Shown here piece by piece: positions 54,006 through 63,152 of a DNA stretch of 64,000 nucleotides; within the stretch, counting starts at the first letter, position 1; every line of letters starts with the position of its first letter. The notes below the pieces were generated by a model. That model was not told the DNA's origin and searched no databases. It saw only the letters and a list, made by a program, of their open reading frames with translations. This DNA comes from Anaeromicropila herbilytica. Lineage in GTDB: Bacteria > Bacillota > Clostridia > Lachnospirales > Lachnospiraceae. The stretch spans positions 1,722,001-1,786,000 of the forward strand of contig NZ_AP024169.1 of NCBI RefSeq assembly GCF_016591975.1, read 5' to 3'. The translations under genes were made by a program, and so were the position numbers.

Positions 54006-55497
54006 TGATAAAAAAGTATTAATTCATATAGAAGACTTAAAGCAATACTTTCCAATAAAGAAAACAAAAATGTTTCAAAAAGAGCAATTATATGTTAAAG
54101 CAAATGACGGTATCTCATTAGATATCTATGAAGGCGAAACTGTTGGTCTTGTTGGAGAAAGTGGTTGTGGTAAATCAACATTCGGTCGTGTATTACTTCA
54201 ACTTTATCATCAAACTGACGGACGTACCATGTATCATGGTCGTACTATTGATGAGTTAGCTCCAAAGTATGTAGAAGATATCTTAAAGAATCTTGTATCA
54301 AAACGTGAACATTTAGATAAACTATATGAAAAAGAAACAAAGGTACAAGAAGAATATAATAACATCTCAGACCCTGAACAAAAGAGACTTTTTGAGCCTA
54401 AGTTAGACAAAGCAAAGAAAGAAGCACATGATTTATTCTTGGATATTGTACAATTAATTGGTGGTTTATATGTAGCTGATAATTTACAGGAAGTATCATC
54501 TGAACTATTAAAAAAATATAATGTATCAGTTAGATTATTTAAGCTAAATCAAGAGTTAAATGATGTTAAGATTTCTACGGGTGGAAAAGGATCAAATAGC
54601 TCAAAAGTTGCTGATCTAGAAGCTAAGATTAAGACTGAACAAAAAGAGTTAGATGCAATTAAATCTAATATTGATAACTTAAAGAAAAAATATGCATCGA
54701 ATAAAGATTTCGCTAAATACGAAGAATATTTAGACAATGGTATTAATCTAACAAGATTAAAATATGAAGAAATGAGATACCTAAGAAAAGATCTTCAAAT
54801 TATCTTCCAGGATCCATATTCTTCATTAGATCCACGTATGTCAGTAGGTCAAATCATTGGAGAAGGTCTACTAACTCATAAATATTTTGATAAAAATGGT
54901 CAAGAAATGCAAGAGTACATTATGAAAGTAATGGAAGATTGTGGTTTAGCACCATACTTCATTCATCGTTATCCTCACCAATTTTCTGGTGGACAAAGAC
55001 AACGTATTGGTATTGCACGTTCTTTAGCATTAAAGCCAAAATTTGTTGTTTGTGATGAAGCAGTATCTGCCCTTGATGTTTCTATCCAATCTCAGGTTGT
55101 AAACTTACTACTTGATTTGAAGGAAAAAGAAAATCTAACATATTTATTCATATCACATGATTTAAGTGTTATTAAATATATTAGTGACAGAATCGGTGTT
55201 ATGTATTTAGGTAACTTAGTAGAACTTGCTACTACAGAAGAATTATTTGCTAATACAAAGCATCCATATACAGAAGCATTACTTTCTGTTATCCCAACAA
55301 CGGATATTGATGTGAAGAAGGAAGTAGTACTACTTGAAGGAGATATTCCAAGTCCAATTAAGCCACCAAGTGGTTGTAAATTCCATACTCGTTGCCGTTA
55401 TTGTACTGATATTTGTAAACAAAAAACACCTGCATTTGAAGAAGTTGCGCCAGGACATTTTGTTGCATGTCACCACAAATTAGGCGAAAACAAGTAA
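53992..55497 (+). CDS. OppF-type ABC importer ATPase with a coiled-coil insertion
   Basis: A 501-residue ATPase, about 180 residues longer than usual. Walker A GESGCGKS is at about 55 and the Q loop IIFQDPYSSLDP only at about 269. Between them, about 85-262, lies a charged helical insertion (REHLDKLYEKETKVQEEY, SKVADLEAKIKTEQKELDAI) expected to form coiled coil. The signature FSGGQRQR, Walker B FVVCDEAVSALD and the C-terminal Cys-containing OppF extension (CKFHTRCRYCTDIC) are intact. The insertion sits where the helical subdomain begins and would project into the cytoplasm. It starts inside oppD-like gene 3' end, with GAAAGGGGT as the ribosome binding site. Confidence 0.94.
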   Translation: MAKNNDKKVLIHIEDLKQYFPIKKTKMFQKEQLYVKANDGISLDIYEGETVGLVGESGCGKSTFGRVLLQLYHQTDGRTMYHGRTIDELAPKYVEDILKNLVSKREHLDKLYEKETKVQEEYNNISDPEQKRLFEPKLDKAKKEAHDLFLDIVQLIGGLYVADNLQEVSSELLKKYNVSVRLFKLNQELNDVKISTGGKGSNSSKVADLEAKIKTEQKELDAIKSNIDNLKKKYASNKDFAKYEEYLDNGINLTRLKYEEMRYLRKDLQIIFQDPYSSLDPRMSVGQIIGEGLLTHKYFDKNGQEMQEYIMKVMEDCGLAPYFIHRYPHQFSGGQRQRIGIARSLALKPKFVVCDEAVSALDVSIQSQVVNLLLDLKEKENLTYLFISHDLSVIKYISDRIGVMYLGNLVELATTEELFANTKHPYTEALLSVIPTTDIDVKKEVVLLEGDIPSPIKPPSGCKFHTRCRYCTDICKQKTPAFEEVAPGHFVACHHKLGENK

Positions 55498-55516
55498 TAG
55501 ATAAAGGAGAAACCTT

Positions 55517-55732
55517 ATGATATTTGAAGGGAAATTTAGAAGAGCACTAGAAAAAGTTCGTAATAAAAATAAGAATGCATTGAAAGAAGAAGATTATACA
55601 GAAGATGGTCTTGAACTTGAAAAGCATGATTTATTGGCTATGATGATAGCTGGTGTTATTGTAATACTTCCAATTGCTTTAATAATATTTGCAATTATGA
55701 TTGGATCTGTATGGTTCTTTTTCTTTCGTTAA
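55517..55732 (+). CDS. Small single-helix membrane protein ending the importer operon
   Basis: A 71-residue protein starting 19 bp after the ATPase gene with the ribosome binding site AAAGGAG. The first 45 residues are charged and probably cytoplasmic (FEGKFRRALEKVRNKNK), followed by one long hydrophobic helix (LLAMMIAGVIVILPIALIIFAIMIG) and a short aromatic tail. I do not recognise the family. Its place suggests an accessory subunit of this transporter. Confidence 0.75.
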   Translation: MIFEGKFRRALEKVRNKNKNALKEEDYTEDGLELEKHDLLAMMIAGVIVILPIALIIFAIMIGSVWFFFFR

Positions 55733-55756
55733 TTATCGTGATAGGTTATATCCAAA

Positions 55757-55789
55757 TAATAGAATGCCCAGTTTTGGGCATTCTATTGT
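55757..55789 (+). terminator. Terminator of the ABC importer operon
   Basis: AATAGAATGCCCA pairs with TGGGCATTCTATT. The palindromic element begins 20 bp further on. Confidence 0.85.
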
Positions 55790-55809
55790 ATTATAATGAT
55801 GTTTTTGAT

Positions 55810-56101
55810 GATTAGACCTATAAATGACATGTTTGGGGAGGTAGTCTAGGCAATTTGCACAAAACAGAAAAACTCATGCTTCATTGAATATGTATAAGAA
55901 GTTCTAGTTCTCAGTTCATTTTGTGTAATGCATATGCAATGACAGATAACTCGCTTCGCTCAGACAGATCTGTCATTGCATATAACACAAAATGATCTGA
56001 GAACAAGAACTTCTAATACATATTCAAAGGCACATTCGCTTTTTCTGTTTTGTACAAATTGCCAGGCTAGGTTTTGAAACAAATCATTTGTCAAGAAAAT
56101 C
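55810..56101. repeat. MITE-like palindromic element, copy 4 (292 bp)
   Basis: This is the most diverged copy, with ends GATTAGACCTATAAATGACA and the mirrored AAATCATTTGTCAAGAAAATC. The internal blocks CAATTTGCACAAAACAGAAA and the central AGACAGATCTGTC palindrome are conserved. No target duplication is recognisable. The remaining 56102-56261 contains no gene. Confidence 0.8.
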
Positions 56102-56261
56102 ATAATCATAATGTTGGGACAAAAGGCTTATTTTAATTGGCTGAGTGTATATTACAATTGATATCCCTGGTAGTAAAAAACTATAACAACAAAACAACAA
56201 AAACAATACAGTTGAGTCTATTAAAAAATTGCAAAGCCATCGATATGGCAGAAGGAGTATT

Positions 56262-58019
56262 ATGAATAGAGAATGGTCACTAGATATTCTATATAAAGAT
56301 TTTAAAGATGAAAAATATATAAATGATTTCAAACGATTTGAAGATCTAGCAAGTGAGATGAATACATTAAGTAATAGTTTAGCAGATAAAGCTAAAAATG
56401 AAGAGACTCTTATTCTTATTATTGAGAAAATGGAAGAGTTTTCTCTATTAATCACAAAGCTTTATTCTTATGCTGAATTAAGACAAGCGACAAATACTAC
56501 AGATAATGATGCAGTAAGTCAAATAAGTGCAATTCTAAAGTTGAATAGTTCAGTATCAAAGGCAAATGCAATGATCAATAAATACATTGCTTCCTATGAC
56601 AATTTGGAAGAGATCATTGAAAAAAATGCATTTTTAAAAGAATATGAATTCTTCTTAAAAGAAATAAAGGAGAACTCAAAATATTTACTAAGTGATGATG
56701 TTGAAGAAGTAATATCAAAGCTAAATTTATCTGCAGGAGCTTCTTGGAATAATATGCAAAGCTTTTTAACTTCAACTCTTGAAGTAGATTACGATGGTAA
56801 AATAGTAACACTACCAGAAATCCGTAATTTAGCATATAACAAAGATAAGAATGTGCGTAAAGCTGCTTATGAAGCCGAATTAAAGGCTTATAATAAAATT
56901 AAAGATGCGATAAGCTTTTCCTTAAATAATATTAAGGTTCAAGTAAATACGATTTCTGAACTTAGAGGATATGAATCACCTCTTGCAATGACATTAAAGC
57001 TATCAAAAATGAAGAAAGAAACTTTAAATGCATTGTTAGAAGCGATGAAGGAATATATGCCTAAATTCCACTTATATCTTAGAAGAAAAGCAGAACTTCT
57101 TGGATATAAAAATGGTCTTCCATGGTTTGAATTATTTGCTCCAATAGGTGAAAGTGATAGAAAGTTTACTACTGAAGAAGCAAGAGATTATTTATTAAAT
57201 CATTTCAGTTCATTTAGCCAAGATATTGCAGATTTGATGAAAGAAGCATTTGATAATGAATGGATTGACTTCTATCCTAAAAAGGGTAAAGTTGGTGGCG
57301 CATTCTGTGCTAATATGTCTTTTGTAAAACAAAGTCGTGTACTTACTAATTTTGATGGTTCACTTAGTGACGTAGTAACATTAGCACATGAGTTAGGTCA
57401 TGCATATCATGGTAAGATGATTGAGACACATCGCCCTCTGAATTGGGAATATAGCATGCCAGTAGCGGAGACAGCATCTACTTTTAATGAAACAGTAGTA
57501 ATGAATGCTGCAATTAAAGAAGCTTCTGATAAAGAAAAGATTGCGTTGATAGAAAGTCAGCTACAAGATACAACACAGATTATCTGTGACATCTATTCAA
57601 GATTCTTATTTGAAAGTGCTGTTTTTGAAAAATCTAAAACGGAATTCCTATTCGCAGATTCTCTTGAACAAATGATGCTAGATGCTCAAAAAGAGGCATA
57701 TGGCGACGGACTTGATTCAGAATTCTTACATCCATATATGTGGGTTAATAAGAGTCATTATTACTCAGAAGCATTAAGTTTTTATAATTTCCCTTATGCA
57801 TTTGGTGGTCTATTTGCAAGAGGACTATATGAAAAATATATGGAAGAAGGAGAAACTTTCCTTCCTAAATATCAAGCGCTATTAAAGGCTACAACAGTAA
57901 GTACAGTTGAAGATGCTGCTAAGGAAGCAGGAATTGATTTGGAAAATCCAGAATTCTTTAGAAAGAGCTTGCAATCTTTTGGTAAGTTAATTGATGAATT
58001 CTTAGAACTTACTAAATAA
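56262..58019 (+). CDS. pepF: Oligoendopeptidase F (M3B metallopeptidase)
   Basis: A 585-residue cytoplasmic zinc endopeptidase that cuts medium-length peptides. The ATG at 56262 is 5 nt after AGAAGGAG. The zinc motif is LAHELGHAYHG (about 375-385), with the third ligand Glu in the segment PVAETASTFNE. The N-terminal helical domain (about 1-195) and ALSFYNFPYAFGGLFARGLYEKY near the end match the family. Its place after a peptide-type importer suggests that it degrades imported peptides, although the two lie in separate transcripts. Confidence 0.95.
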   Translation: MNREWSLDILYKDFKDEKYINDFKRFEDLASEMNTLSNSLADKAKNEETLILIIEKMEEFSLLITKLYSYAELRQATNTTDNDAVSQISAILKLNSSVSKANAMINKYIASYDNLEEIIEKNAFLKEYEFFLKEIKENSKYLLSDDVEEVISKLNLSAGASWNNMQSFLTSTLEVDYDGKIVTLPEIRNLAYNKDKNVRKAAYEAELKAYNKIKDAISFSLNNIKVQVNTISELRGYESPLAMTLKLSKMKKETLNALLEAMKEYMPKFHLYLRRKAELLGYKNGLPWFELFAPIGESDRKFTTEEARDYLLNHFSSFSQDIADLMKEAFDNEWIDFYPKKGKVGGAFCANMSFVKQSRVLTNFDGSLSDVVTLAHELGHAYHGKMIETHRPLNWEYSMPVAETASTFNETVVMNAAIKEASDKEKIALIESQLQDTTQIICDIYSRFLFESAVFEKSKTEFLFADSLEQMMLDAQKEAYGDGLDSEFLHPYMWVNKSHYYSEALSFYNFPYAFGGLFARGLYEKYMEEGETFLPKYQALLKATTVSTVEDAAKEAGIDLENPEFFRKSLQSFGKLIDEFLELTK

Positions 58020-58063
58020 TCATATTTATATAATATAGTAGGTATTTATATACTGAAATATAT

Positions 58064-58168
58064 AATGGAGTGTCACATATGAACTCCCCGTCAAGTAGAC
58101 AACTGATAAAATATATACTTTTTTCAATTGTCTATTGACGGGAAAGGTTCACATTGTGGTACTCCATT
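58064..58168. repeat. 105-bp inverted repeat between convergent genes
   Basis: The left side (AATGGAGTG, CATATGAAC, CCCCGTCAA, TAGACAA) is mirrored on the right by TTGTCTA, TTGACGGG, GGTTCACATT and TACTCCATT. The loop is short and AT-rich. It could end transcripts from both sides and resembles a small MITE. Confidence 0.75.
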
Positions 58169-58175
58169 TTGAAGT

Positions 58176-58937
58176 TTAAAAAGAACTACATTTTATAGTA
58201 CCTTGGCATTCTACATTGCCATTAATATCTCCACATGAAATATTACCGCTAGCTATTACATCGCCATCAATATCAGCGCAAGTGATGCTATTACCAGATT
58301 CAACGCTACCATCTATATCAGCACATGAGATACTTGAACCAGCTGAAACATTACCATCTATATCTCCACAATTTACAGCACCGCCTGATGTAACATTACC
58401 ATCGATATCACCGCAATTTACATTACCAGCAGAAGCTACATTACCTTCCACATCACCACAAGAAACATTGGCAGCTGCCGTTACATTGCCTGTAATATCA
58501 CAATTTCTACACTCTATAGAGAAATCGCTAGATATATTTAATGCATCACCCTCGTAGATAAATTTAAAATCTTTAATCTTCTCTATTTCATGAGAGTTTT
58601 TAATTGGAATATAGTGTTTACCTCGAAATAATACTATACGTAAAGTATCATCATCTTCCCAAGGTAGTTCGTTGGAATAGTATTTGGTGTTGTTATCATC
58701 TGGAACTGTAATGGAAGTTGTTGCTTTGCCAAATAGTTTGTCCAAACTTACTCTAAATATATCAGCGATAATTGGGAGTAAAGTGATATCAGGATAGGAG
58801 AGTTCATTCTCCCATTTAGAGACAGCTTGATAAGTAATCCCTAATTTATTAGCTAACATTTCTTGGGTGTATCCATTTTCTTTTCTTAATTCTGTGATTT
58901 TCTTACATAGTTGAAAGGGTGTTTGGTTTTCATTCAT
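58176..58937 (-). CDS. XRE-type regulator fused to a cysteine-ladder beta-solenoid
   Basis: A 253-residue fusion. The ATG at 58937 is 7 nt after GGAGG. The N-terminal HTH_3 domain (KKITELRKENGYTQEMLANKLGITYQAVSKWENELSYPDI split about 10-50) is followed by a linker and, from about 145, seven 15-residue repeats of the form DGNVxxxGxVxCGDI. Each repeat places one Cys at the same position, so a right-handed beta-solenoid or bactofilin-like stack would line up seven Cys on one face. No membrane segment is present. Binding of metal or thiol chemistry is possible but unproven. It is convergent with pepF. Confidence 0.85.
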   Translation of the reverse strand: MNENQTPFQLCKKITELRKENGYTQEMLANKLGITYQAVSKWENELSYPDITLLPIIADIFRVSLDKLFGKATTSITVPDDNNTKYYSNELPWEDDDTLRIVLFRGKHYIPIKNSHEIEKIKDFKFIYEGDALNISSDFSIECRNCDITGNVTAAANVSCGDVEGNVASAGNVNCGDIDGNVTSGGAVNCGDIDGNVSAGSSISCADIDGSVESGNSITCADIDGDVIASGNISCGDINGNVECQGTIKCSSF

Positions 58938-59084
58938 ATGCATTCCTCCGTCTTTTGATAGTATCATTGTAACATAGATAATGGAAATGAAAATAAATCA
59001 TTTGTTGAGTTTTACAATATGTGAATTCAACTATTGGTTGAATGATGATTAAAAGAAGTTTACGGGAATAATTTAGTGTTAAAT

Positions 59085-59176
59085 GAAGAAGGAATCCTTC
59101 AATCATAATCACATGGCGAACTCGCTTGAAAGTGTTGAGACAACACTCCTTTTGATTATTGAAGGATTCCTTCTTT
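59085..59176. terminator. Long bidirectional terminator between the regulator and the ABC exporter
   Basis: GAAGAAGGAATCCTTCAAT pairs with ATTGAAGGATTCCTTCTTT around a 54-base loop that contains smaller hairpins. No gene is present in 58968-59304. Confidence 0.75.
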
Positions 59177-59304
59177 GTTAAGATTTTTAAATACTCTTTA
59201 AAATAATACAGCACGCATATTTATATAGGAGTATTTATTATACTTTTTAAAACGGACTCAAAATTGTTTTATATGCTAGGAACATCTTTTTTACTATAAT
59301 TATC

Positions 59305-61122
59305 CTAGAATATAGACTCCTCTACTTTAATTTCATCATCATTTAAGAAACTATACTGTGACATATATAATTCATGATAATAGCCTTTCTTAGCCATCAA
59401 CTCATCATGAGTTCCCATTTCCATAATCTGTCCTCCATCTATGTACATAATACATGAGGAGTTTTTAATCGTTGATAATCTATGAGCGATGATAAAAGAA
59501 GTTCGGTTCTTAAGTAATTTAGCCAATCCTTCTTGAAGTAGAATTTCTGTTTCTGTATCGATACTTGAAGTAGCCTCATCAAGGATAAGAATCTTAGGAT
59601 CTGCTAATAATGCTCTGGCAAATGATATTAATTGTCTTTGTCCAGCTGATAATCTACTTCCTCGTTCGTTTACTTCTGTGTCATATCCATTTTCAAGTCC
59701 CATGATAAAGTCATGTGCACATACGGTTTTCGCTGCGCGAATTACTTCCTCATTACTAGCTTCACGATTTCCATAACGAATATTATCCATGATGGTACCC
59801 GAGAAGATAAAACTATCTTGTAACATAACTCCCATTTGCTTACGAAGAGATTTGATAGTGACTGTATTAATATCAACTCCATCAATTAGGATCTGACCAG
59901 AATCTATATTATAGAATCGGCTGATTAGGTTAATAATGGTAGATTTACCAGCTCCAGTAGGACCTACAATTGCATAAGATTCACCGACATTAGCAGTAAA
60001 ATCGATTCCATTTAATATCATAGCATCTTCATCATAGCTAAAAGTAACATCCTTAAATTCAACTTTTCCCTTAATATCAGGCATGGTAGTTGCACCTTCG
60101 ATATCTTTTACAAGAACAGGTTCATCTATCGTTTCAAAGATTCTTTCTAAGTAGGAGATTGCAGTTAGCAGTGAGTTATAAAAACTTGCTAACGTATTAA
60201 TTGGTGCCCAGAAGCGTCCGATGTAACCGGTAAATGCAATTAGAACACCCACTGTTATACTAGATATTCCTTGGTCAATCCATGCAACACCTAGTACGTA
60301 GATTGCTGCTGTTGTAAGAGTTGAAATATTATCAATAGCAGGCCATAGTAAAAAGTTATATTTTACTGCATTCATCCATGCGGAACTATAGTTACTACTT
60401 AAATTATTGAAGATTTCGATATTCTCTCTTTCACGAACAAAACTTTGTGTAACACGAATTCCATTGATACTTTCAGCAATATAAGCGTTTAGATTCGAAG
60501 ATTTATTACTTGATATTTGCCAAGCAACTCTTTGTCTTTTCTTAATTACAAAGATTAAGATCATAAGTAGTGGTAAACCGCATAGGCAGATAAGGGTTAG
60601 CCTTATATTAAGAAAGAGCATAAAAGCAACAATGAATATCAAACTGAACAAATCAGTAATCGTATTTACAATACCATTTGATAATAAATCACTTAAACTA
60701 TTTACATAATTAACTACACGAACTTGAATCTTACCATGTGGACGGTCATCATAATAGGAAAAGGGAAGCTCTTGTAGATGATTAAAAATGTCGCTTCGAA
60801 TCTCATGAATAATACTTTGACCTAGCTTGGTTGTAATTGATATTTTGATCCGTAGGTTAATTACTATAACCAGATTGATAATTAGTAAAGCGATACTAAT
60901 GAATACAACGCCTCTGATGTTCTTATTAGGAATATAATCATCCATAATATTTTTCAATATAATAGGAGTTAACATACCTAGAGCACTGGATAGCATCATG
61001 ATTAGTATTGTAATTATCATTTCTTTTCTATGAGGTTTTATGTAGGTACCAAGTCGTTTCAATTGCTCGAAACTAAATTCTGTTTCTAATGATTCATCGA
61101 TATCATATTTATTTCTTGCCAT
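59305..61122 (-). CDS. Heterodimeric ABC exporter subunit with consensus ATPase site
   Basis: A 605-residue half-transporter with six membrane helices (about 35-320) and a C-terminal ATPase. Walker A is GPTGAGKST, the signature LSAGQRQ, and Walker B with the catalytic Glu LILDEATSSID. The signature is LSAGQ rather than LSGGQ. It starts on the last base of the partner's stop codon (TAATG overlap), with AAAGGAGG upstream. This is a type IV exporter of the YheI/YheH, BmrCD or TM287/288 group, likely for drugs, lipids or peptides. Confidence 0.93.
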   Translation of the reverse strand: MARNKYDIDESLETEFSFEQLKRLGTYIKPHRKEMIITILIMMLSSALGMLTPIILKNIMDDYIPNKNIRGVVFISIALLIINLVIVINLRIKISITTKLGQSIIHEIRSDIFNHLQELPFSYYDDRPHGKIQVRVVNYVNSLSDLLSNGIVNTITDLFSLIFIVAFMLFLNIRLTLICLCGLPLLMILIFVIKKRQRVAWQISSNKSSNLNAYIAESINGIRVTQSFVRERENIEIFNNLSSNYSSAWMNAVKYNFLLWPAIDNISTLTTAAIYVLGVAWIDQGISSITVGVLIAFTGYIGRFWAPINTLASFYNSLLTAISYLERIFETIDEPVLVKDIEGATTMPDIKGKVEFKDVTFSYDEDAMILNGIDFTANVGESYAIVGPTGAGKSTIINLISRFYNIDSGQILIDGVDINTVTIKSLRKQMGVMLQDSFIFSGTIMDNIRYGNREASNEEVIRAAKTVCAHDFIMGLENGYDTEVNERGSRLSAGQRQLISFARALLADPKILILDEATSSIDTETEILLQEGLAKLLKNRTSFIIAHRLSTIKNSSCIMYIDGGQIMEMGTHDELMAKKGYYHELYMSQYSFLNDDEIKVEESIF

Positions 61123-62882
61123 TACTTCGTACCTCCTTTTTGTCTTCTATTCTTCATCTGATTGAATTCACCATATTGATGGTTAAATACAGTTGCATAA
61201 TAACCATTTTTATCGATTAGGGATTGATGATTTCCTGATTCAATAATCTTGCCATCATCAACGACTAAGATAAGATCAGCGTCTTTAATTGAAGAGATTC
61301 TATGAGCAATTAAAAATACAGTTCTTGAAGTGGAGAGTGAATTTAACTCATTTTGAATCTGGAATTCGGTCTCCATATCTACTGCAGAGGTCGTATCATC
61401 TAAGATAACAATAGAAGGATCTTTGAGTAAGGCACGAGCAAGAGATATTCTTTGCTTTTGACCACCGGATAATCCCATTCCACGTTCTCCAACGATAGTA
61501 TCATAACCATCTTGAGTCTCCATGATAAATTCATCTGCATTTGCAATCTTAGCAGCTGCTTTTACTTCTTCAAAGCTACAATTTGGTTTACCGTAGGCAA
61601 TGTTACCTTCAATCGTATCTGAGAATAAGAATACATCCTGCATAGCCATACCAATACTATCTCTTAGACTATATAGGTCCATGTTTTTAACATTAATTCC
61701 ATCGATTAAGATCTCTCCATCAGTAACATCATAGAACCTACAGAGTAGATTCATTAATGTGGATTTTCCCGAGCCAGTAGCCCCAATAATTCCAACCGTT
61801 TGCCCAGGACTAACCTTAAAATTAATATCTGTTAAAATGACATCATCATCAGCTAGATAGGACACATGACGAAATTCAACTTCACCATTTAATTTCTTTT
61901 TCTCTACTGCATTTTTAGGTTCTTTAATATTTGGTTCAATATTAATCGTTGAGTAGATTTTCTCAACGCTTGTAACGAAACGTTGATAGTCATTTGCAAG
62001 CCATCCTGCCATACGAAGAGGGTTATTAAGCATCCATAAGTATCCACTAACGGTTACTAATTTACCAATTGTAATATACCCTTTAATAACCATGATACCT
62101 CCGACAAGATATAGAATAAAGGTAAGAGAGCTTGATAAAAATTCAAAGATTGGTACATATTTTTTCCAAATGGCAGCGGCATTTAATTCAGAGTCACGAT
62201 ATGCATCGTTTTCTTTATTAAATTTACTAATCTCATAATCTTCTTTTGCAAATGCCTTTACCACGCGGTTACCGCTTACGTTCTCCTGAACAAAGGTATT
62301 CAAACTAGAGAATTGCTGTCTGATCTTATGGAAGGCTGGTTTTATTGCGGTAAGTTGCTTGTATGTAATAAAAACAGTAATTGGCATAACTGCAATCATA
62401 CATAATGCTAGTCGAAAATCAACGGTAAAAATCATTATTAATGCAAAGAGAAAGAGTAATGAGTTCTCGTAAATGGAATATATAACATAAGCTACAAAGT
62501 GCCTAATTGCATCCATATCACCAGTTTGTCTTGACATTAAATCACCGGTACGATTTTTGTTGTAAAAATTAAAATCTTGATGTAATAATCGCCTGTACAC
62601 ATGATCTCTCATGGTATAGAGCATACCTTGAGAAGATGTTTCGAAGATATATAAATAAATATATCTTAATACAGAACGAATTACAGTAGTAGAAATTAGC
62701 AAGATAATTAATTCCCCTAGCAAGTTCCTGTTGCCTTTTTTAATAACATCATCAACAATGATTCCCGATATATATGGGTTTACAATTGCGAGTGCTGATG
62801 TACAGGTTACTAAAAATAATGCAATTATCAGCTTCATTCGGTATTTTTTCAAGAAAGAAAAAAACCATTGCATTGCTGTCAT
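61122..62882 (-). CDS. Heterodimeric ABC exporter subunit with degenerate catalytic Glu
   Basis: A 586-residue partner with six membrane helices and a C-terminal ATPase. Walker A is GATGSGKST and the signature is LSGGQKQR, but Walker B reads IVILDDTTSAVD, with Asp in place of the catalytic Glu. This asymmetry with the downstream subunit is typical of heterodimeric exporters in which one composite site is non-hydrolytic. The ATG at 62882 follows AAGGAGG. The operon is divergent from an AraC regulator. Confidence 0.93.
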   Translation of the reverse strand: MTAMQWFFSFLKKYRMKLIIALFLVTCTSALAIVNPYISGIIVDDVIKKGNRNLLGELIILLISTTVIRSVLRYIYLYIFETSSQGMLYTMRDHVYRRLLHQDFNFYNKNRTGDLMSRQTGDMDAIRHFVAYVIYSIYENSLLFLFALIMIFTVDFRLALCMIAVMPITVFITYKQLTAIKPAFHKIRQQFSSLNTFVQENVSGNRVVKAFAKEDYEISKFNKENDAYRDSELNAAAIWKKYVPIFEFLSSSLTFILYLVGGIMVIKGYITIGKLVTVSGYLWMLNNPLRMAGWLANDYQRFVTSVEKIYSTINIEPNIKEPKNAVEKKKLNGEVEFRHVSYLADDDVILTDINFKVSPGQTVGIIGATGSGKSTLMNLLCRFYDVTDGEILIDGINVKNMDLYSLRDSIGMAMQDVFLFSDTIEGNIAYGKPNCSFEEVKAAAKIANADEFIMETQDGYDTIVGERGMGLSGGQKQRISLARALLKDPSIVILDDTTSAVDMETEFQIQNELNSLSTSRTVFLIAHRISSIKDADLILVVDDGKIIESGNHQSLIDKNGYYATVFNHQYGEFNQMKNRRQKGGTK

Positions 62883-63152
62883 GTTGTTGTCCTCCTTATA
62901 ACACTACTTTTTTACGTATGTTCCATTATAAACATAATATATTGAAATAAAATGTACTATGTTATTAAAATGATGTAGATTATTTCTTTTCGAAACATTT
63001 AACGAAAACCAGAAAATACCAACATTGTTGAGTGTTTTTTATGAAAAAATACGAAAAAAATACCCCAAAAAACTTTCTAATTATATAATTTGATGGTATA
63101 ATGAGAGAGATTTATAATTCGTAATAGTAAGTTAGAATAAGAGGTGAATGAA

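Noticed and set aside
58216..58557. 113-codon plus-strand frame rich in Pro/Ser repeats
   Set aside because: It is the antisense shadow of the 15-residue repeat region of the minus-strand regulator.
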